A stretch of 8,260 nt of DNA, from NCBI GenBank assembly GCA_003131705.1, contig PKUY01000343.1, positions 530-8,789 of the forward strand, read 5' to 3'. Origin of the DNA: Acidobacteriota bacterium (GTDB taxonomy: Bacteria > Acidobacteriota > Terriglobia > Acidiferrales > UBA7541). The translations under genes were made by a program, and so were the position numbers. This document shows, piece after piece, positions 6,086 through 8,260 of the stretch. The number at the start of each line of letters is the position of its first letter. Positions within the stretch are counted from its first letter, which is position 1. The notes below the pieces were generated by a model. That model saw only the letters and a list, made by a program, of their open reading frames with translations. It did no database searches and was not told where the DNA came from.

Positions 6086-6997
6086 TTGTCGCAGCGATAT
6101 ACGCGAAGCGAAGTAGGGCGCATCTTAGGAGTAGAGCCGAGCCGTCTGCGTTATTGGGAACGGCTGAGACTGGTCCGTCCTCGATCGCGCTGGGGCGAGC
6201 GATTCTACAGTTTTGGCGATCTCGCTGCTTCGCGCACTTTGCAACGTCTCACGGAACGGCGAGTTCCGGCGCTGCGGGTGCGGCGCGCCGTCACATTAAT
6301 GGAGCAGCAGTTCGGCGAGTCGCCCTTGCTACTGCAGGAACTGCGCTTCGTGGAACAGGGCCGCGACTTGCTGGTGATTTCCCCTGGCGCCGCCCGGCCA
6401 TTCAGTCCCCTCAAGCAGCAGTGGGTTTTTCCGTTCGATGCGGCCACGTTCCCTGCGAAGTTGCACTCGATGACGGGACCCACGCCCGAGGAACTGTTTC
6501 AAACCGCGCTCGATTGCGAGACGCGGCCGGAGACGCTCCCGCGGGCTGTGGAGAATTACCGGCAAGTGCTCGAACGCGCGCCCGACTGGGTCGATGCCCA
6601 CATTAATCTGGGCGTGGCGCTCTACCAGTTGGGGAACGCCGAAGAGGCGCGCGCGGAGTTTTTCGCCGCCGTGCAGCTCGATCCCCTCAACGGAATTTCG
6701 CGCTATAACCTGGGCTGCGTGTTGGAGGAGCAGGGAGAATTTGACGAGGCCATCGATCATCTGCGGCGAGCGGCACGCGCCATGCCCGCCCATGCGGATG
6801 TCCATTTCAATTTGGCGCTCGCGTACGAGAAGCGCGGCAAACGCAGCATGGCCCGCGAGCAGTGGCTCCTCTATCTACGGAACGCTCCCAACGGGCAATG
6901 GGTCGAGGAAGCGCGCTCTCACCTGAGGCAATGTTCGGAGAACCGCAAAATCTCGGCACCAATTCCCTTCCCTCACAAGCATAACTCGCGTGCGTAG
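6086..6997 (+). CDS. MerR-type HTH and TPR fusion protein (putative regulator)
   Basis: 303 residues. Residues about 4-75 form a MerR winged HTH: YTRSEVGRILGVEPSRLRYW, then RWGERFYSFGDL and a helical region with PALRVRRAV. Residues about 80-130 are a linker that may form a small beta domain (DLLVISPG, QQWVFPF). Tetratricopeptide repeats follow at about 135-166 (partial), 169-200, 203-234 and 237-268, recognisable by AHINLGVALYQLG, SRYNLGCVLEEQG and VHFNLALAYEKRG. The tail is basic. Classical MerR regulators have a dimerising coiled coil and an effector pocket in place of TPRs, so this protein probably responds through protein contacts. The start is TTG at 6086, with GGGGGA 8 nt upstream; the HTH begins within four residues and no in-frame ATG precedes it. 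Divergent from the kinase operon. Its targets are unknown. I believe the same architecture occurs in other acidobacterial genomes, which should be confirmed by search. Confidence 0.88.
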   Translation: MSQRYTRSEVGRILGVEPSRLRYWERLRLVRPRSRWGERFYSFGDLAASRTLQRLTERRVPALRVRRAVTLMEQQFGESPLLLQELRFVEQGRDLLVISPGAARPFSPLKQQWVFPFDAATFPAKLHSMTGPTPEELFQTALDCETRPETLPRAVENYRQVLERAPDWVDAHINLGVALYQLGNAEEARAEFFAAVQLDPLNGISRYNLGCVLEEQGEFDEAIDHLRRAARAMPAHADVHFNLALAYEKRGKRSMAREQWLLYLRNAPNGQWVEEARSHLRQCSENRKISAPIPFPHKHNSRA

Positions 6998-7039
6998 TCG
7001 TTCTCGCCCGACTGCAATCTATCTCCACGCGCAACACCG

Positions 7040-7048
7040 TGCTATGAT
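7040..7048 (+). promoter_or_regulatory. Extended -10 promoter element before the tRNA-His remnant
   Basis: TGCTATGAT gives an extended -10 (TG-n-TATGAT, 5/6) with its last base 10 nt before the first tRNA base, the usual spacing for a tRNA gene. No good -35 is seen at 16-18 nt. The promoter may still fire although the tRNA downstream is broken. Confidence 0.4.
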
Positions 7049-7058
7049 TTTCCCGGGT

Positions 7059-7157
7059 GGTGAGCGTAGCTCAGCCGGTAGAGCATCGGTCTGTGGCTTA
7101 CAAGCAATCCCATTCAGTCCACAGCGCTTAGACCGATTTTAGGTTCAAGAAACACCC
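7059..7157 (+). pseudogene. tRNA-His(GUG) remnant, 3' half disrupted
   Basis: Bases 7059-7097 are a regular tRNA-His 5' half: G(-1) and acceptor strand GGTGAGCG, D-arm GCTC/GAGC (7069-7072/7081-7084), anticodon-stem strand TCGGT and loop CTGTGGC with anticodon GTG. The matching stem strand ACCGA should come next but appears only at 7132-7136, after 34 extra bases. Beyond it, only a T-loop-like GGTTCAAG (7142-7149) and a CACCC are left; there is no T-stem pairing and no strand complementary to the acceptor. The gene cannot give a normal tRNA. The first 39 bases recur at 8222-8260 with one difference (C against T in the D-loop). The coordinates of the decayed 3' end are approximate. Confidence 0.75.
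7085..7137 (+). repeat. Imperfect inverted repeat of the tRNA-His anticodon arm
   Basis: ATCGGTCT (7085-7092) is the reverse complement of AGACCGAT (7130-7137), and the adjoining GTGG (7093-7096) of CCAC (7119-7122). The result is an 8 + 4 bp stem with a 7-nt bulge AGCGCTT (7123-7129) and a 22-nt loop. The outer ACCGAT could be the original 3' stem strand; the CCACAG copy of the anticodon loop has no place in a tRNA. Confidence 0.6.
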
Positions 7158-7163
7158 TTCGAT

Positions 7164-7178
7164 TGCAAACAGTTTGCA
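7164..7178. repeat. Palindrome TGCAAAC-A-GTTTGCA
   Basis: A perfect 7-bp dyad around one central base, just right of the broken tRNA-His. The same TGCAAACA 8-mer is repeated in tandem at 8160-8175, just left of the second tRNA-His copy. Both are preceded by CGAT, so 12 nt (CGATTGCAAACA) are identical at the two places. A protein-binding site is plausible. Confidence 0.45.
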
Positions 7179-7244
7179 CACTGAGCGGGCATAGCCGGGC
7201 GCTCTAGATATTTGCGACGGCGAATGAGAAAGTGTTCCCCACTG

Positions 7245-7578
7245 ATGCGGCGACCTACGTATACTTGCCCATTTTGCGGTGCCGTAAATGCCGAACCGCC
7301 AGTATCATGCAGGAGAACCCTGGACGTGTCCGGGTTGCTCTCGACAGCGTGTTCGACTCACCACTATTGAAAAGCTTCAAATTTTTCCTCGCTTGTGCGA
7401 GCTTCTTCTCAAGTACGACGATTTGCTGTTGTATTTTCATTGTTCTTTCTCAGGCTACCCTATTCCCCAATCTACTCCATGTACTGCTTCACCAGCGCAT
7501 CGTATTCATCCCATGAGTGGCAACTTATTCCCTCTCGGAACTAAGCATCGCCTGATGTGCTGGTGCGTCAGCAATTAA
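7245..7578 (+). pseudogene. Probable frameshifted double zinc-ribbon protein gene
   Basis: One frame starts at ATG 7245 and reads MRRPTYTCPFCGAVN before ending at a stop at 7368-7370 (41 residues). A second frame, open 7288-7578, reads YHAGEPWTCPGCSRQ. Joined by one frameshift near 7300-7312 they give CPFC and, about 16 residues later, CPGC, the spacing of a two-knuckle zinc ribbon. The third frame downstream (about 7368-7510) encodes a hydrophobic, membrane-like stretch (SFKFFLACASFF, then ICCCIFIVL), suggesting a second frameshift in a former zinc-ribbon plus TM protein. No Shine-Dalgarno is seen at 7245. The exact family is not recognised and the reconstruction is inference. The interval 7158-7244 holds only the palindrome described separately. 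Confidence 0.4.
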
Positions 7579-7637
7579 TCTCTCCCAGTGTTCCGAAGCG
7601 AACAGATTCACGGCTGGGTTTATCGCACTATTTTCGA

Positions 7638-7805
7638 ATGAAAAAGAAAGACCTGACTCCAAAACAGTTGTCCTCCGTCTCCTGCCCTACGTGTGGTGTC
7701 GCTGCCGGGCGGCGTTGTGTGCTGCCTTCAGGTGGCCTGCGCTTTGAACCACACCCAGACCGGAAGTTTTCAGCGATTGAGACCATAGAAAAGAATTCAC
7801 GTTAG
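7638..7805 (+). CDS. Small zinc-finger protein (phage-type CxxC...C...H)
   Basis: 55 residues from ATG 7638. A basic, polar N-terminus (MKKKDLTPKQL) is followed by SCPTCGVAAGRRC, LPSGG and EPHPDR: a CxxC pair, a third Cys 9 residues on and a His about 16 residues later, as in small zinc-binding modules common in phage and actinobacterial/acidobacterial hypothetical proteins. The likely ligands are the three Cys plus the His of PHxxR. Its role is unknown; nucleic-acid binding is the usual assumption. The frame is open upstream to a possible start at 7557, but the added residues look random and the family starts shortly before the first CxxC. No strong Shine-Dalgarno is seen. It lies in the segment between the two tRNA-His copies. 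Confidence 0.65.
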   Translation: MKKKDLTPKQLSSVSCPTCGVAAGRRCVLPSGGLRFEPHPDRKFSAIETIEKNSR

Positions 7806-7947
7806 ACTCTACCTCTCCACCCCGAAGCTTGCCGAAGAAAAAAGTAGTAGAAGCTGTTCTATAACGTAGTACAGGGCCCTGAAAAGAAGGTACAGGAGTT
7901 TTCTGAGATGAGAGATAAGCAGAGTTAGCAGCGCCGAAGGAGGGCGA
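7806..7947. other. Flank of IS fragment with short repeats
   Basis: No gene is seen. A perfect 10-bp palindrome CAGGGCCCTG lies at 7872-7881, and GTACAGG is repeated at 7869-7875 and 7890-7896 (approximately). If the left end of the insertion sequence is preserved it should be in this stretch, but I cannot identify a terminal inverted repeat because the right end is missing. Confidence 0.3.
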
Positions 7948-8187
7948 ATGGCCCGATCGAGTGCGTTGCTGACCGAAGCGCAGTGGCAGAAGATTGCGCC
8001 CTTGCTCCCCAAGCCACCCAAGCAACGCAAGAGCGGCCGTCCGTGGATTCAGAACCGTCGCGTGCTGGAAGCGATTCTGTGGATTCTGCGGAGCGGGGCT
8101 CGCGGCACTCACGCCAGGCCGAAATTCCATGCGCATGTAATCTCTAAGTTGCCTACGATTGCAAACATGCAAACAGGAGCGGCTTAG
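7948..8187 (+). pseudogene. IS5-family transposase, N-terminal fragment
   Basis: ATG 7948 follows a strong Shine-Dalgarno (AAGGAGG, 7937-7943). The first 52 residues, including LTEAQWQKIAPLLPKPP, SGRPWIQNRRVLEAILW and ILRSGAR, match the N-terminal DUF4096-type region of IS5-group transposases. Family members continue with W-R-D-L-P and a DDE catalytic domain of about 200 more residues. Here similarity stops at the Arg codon ending at 8103, and 27 unrelated residues follow to a stop at 8187. The catalytic core is absent, so this is an inactive remnant, cut by deletion or by a later insertion. Confidence is high for the family and moderate for the exact breakpoint. Confidence 0.8.
8160..8175 (+). 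repeat. Tandem 8-mer TGCAAACA x2
   Basis: Two adjacent exact copies of TGCAAACA, lying 46 nt before the second tRNA-His copy. They relate to the TGCAAAC palindrome at 7164-7178 near the first copy. Confidence 0.45.
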
Positions 8188-8213
8188 AAAATTTGTGCTA
8201 AGCTATTTACAAT
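8184..8213 (+). promoter_or_regulatory. Candidate promoter of the right-hand tRNA-His
   Basis: TTAGAA (8184-8189) and TACAAT (8208-8213, 5/6 to the -10 consensus) are separated by 18 nt. The -10 ends 8 nt before the first tRNA base. TACAAT overlaps one arm of a 9-bp inverted repeat (CTACGATTG 8153-8161 and CAATCGTAG 8210-8218). Confidence 0.4.
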
Positions 8214-8221
8214 CGTAGTGT

Positions 8222-8260
8222 GGTGAGCGTAGCTCAGCTGGTAGAGCATCGGTCTGTGGC
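8222..8260 (+). tRNA. tRNA-His(GUG), 5' half, cut by window end
   Basis: The 39 visible bases give G(-1), the acceptor 5' strand GGTGAGCG, the D-arm with GCTC/GAGC, anticodon-stem strand TCGGT and loop CTGTGGC with anticodon GTG at 8255-8257. They equal 7059-7097 except for T in place of C in the D-loop. The window ends at position 38 of the tRNA, so whether the gene continues intact cannot be seen. It is the likelier functional copy because it has a better promoter and no visible defect. Confidence 0.7.

Noticed and set aside
5848..6606. 252-residue reading frame on + strand
   Set aside because: It overlaps the kinase 5' end and the MerR/TPR gene in another frame; low-complexity Ala/Arg content is typical of a shadow frame in GC-rich DNA.
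7098..7131. True intron in tRNA-His
   Set aside because: Removing the 34 nt restores the anticodon stem, but the T-arm and acceptor 3' strand are still missing. The insert is too short for a group I intron, and bulge-helix-bulge introns are archaeal/eukaryotic.
7232..7516. Stand-alone 94-residue hydrophobic protein
   Set aside because: Its N-terminal part overlaps the zinc-ribbon codons in another frame; only its hydrophobic C-terminal part looks meaningful, so it is treated as part of the frameshifted gene.
7687..8172. 161-residue reading frame on - strand
   Set aside because: Antisense to the zinc-finger gene and the transposase fragment, with no motif or ribosome-binding site.
8153..8218. 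9-bp inverted repeat CTACGATTG / CAATCGTAG as a terminator or IS end
   Set aside because: The loop is 48 nt, there is no T-run, and the right arm is better explained by the -10 box of tRNA-His.

Overview
This window looks like a chromosomal segment of a moderately GC-rich Gram-negative soil-type bacterium, most likely an acidobacterium (class Terriglobia or a relative). That placement is inference from gene style: NarL-type two-component systems with HisKA_3 kinases, a PEP-CTERM exported protein, a small PilZ protein and a MerR-HTH/TPR fusion of a type I associate with that group. No ribosomal or other phylogenetic marker is present to confirm it.

Left part (1-1844, + strand): the 3' part of a GAF/HisKA_3 sensor kinase, cut by the window edge, is followed after about 140 nt by a stand-alone receiver protein. 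The gap holds two inverted repeats, one of which folds over the ribosome-binding site and start of the receiver gene. A complete tRNA-Thr(CGU) with encoded CCA follows.

Middle part (1892-5889, - strand): a PEP-CTERM exported protein; a gene-poor stretch ending in a rho-independent terminator; a PilZ-domain protein; and a two-gene operon of a six-TM GAF histidine kinase and its NarL/FixJ-type response regulator, separated by 2 nt. The kinase operon is divergent from a MerR-HTH/TPR protein (6086-6997, +). The 196-nt region between them carries an 11-bp inverted repeat, a tandem 9-mer at 11-bp period and a TTGACA promoter candidate with the long spacer typical of MerR targets.

Right part (7059-8260): an accessory, decaying segment lying between two copies of the 5' half of a tRNA-His(GUG) gene (39 nt, 1 mismatch, 1163 bp apart). 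The left copy is broken after the anticodon loop and followed by an inverted copy of its own anticodon arm. The right copy runs off the window and may be the intact gene. Between them are a probable frameshifted double zinc-ribbon gene, a small apparently intact zinc-finger protein of a type common in phages and mobile DNA, an IS5-type transposase fragment, and repeats of TGCAAACA near both ends. This resembles a degraded integrated element or an unequal duplication at a tRNA locus, but no integrase is visible.

Functionally, the core genes are signalling: two sensor kinases, two response regulators, one PilZ (c-di-GMP-type) protein and one DNA-binding TPR regulator. The exported PEP-CTERM protein suggests a cell-surface or exopolysaccharide-associated role. 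A direct regulatory link among them is not shown by the sequence, apart from the kinase-regulator operon.
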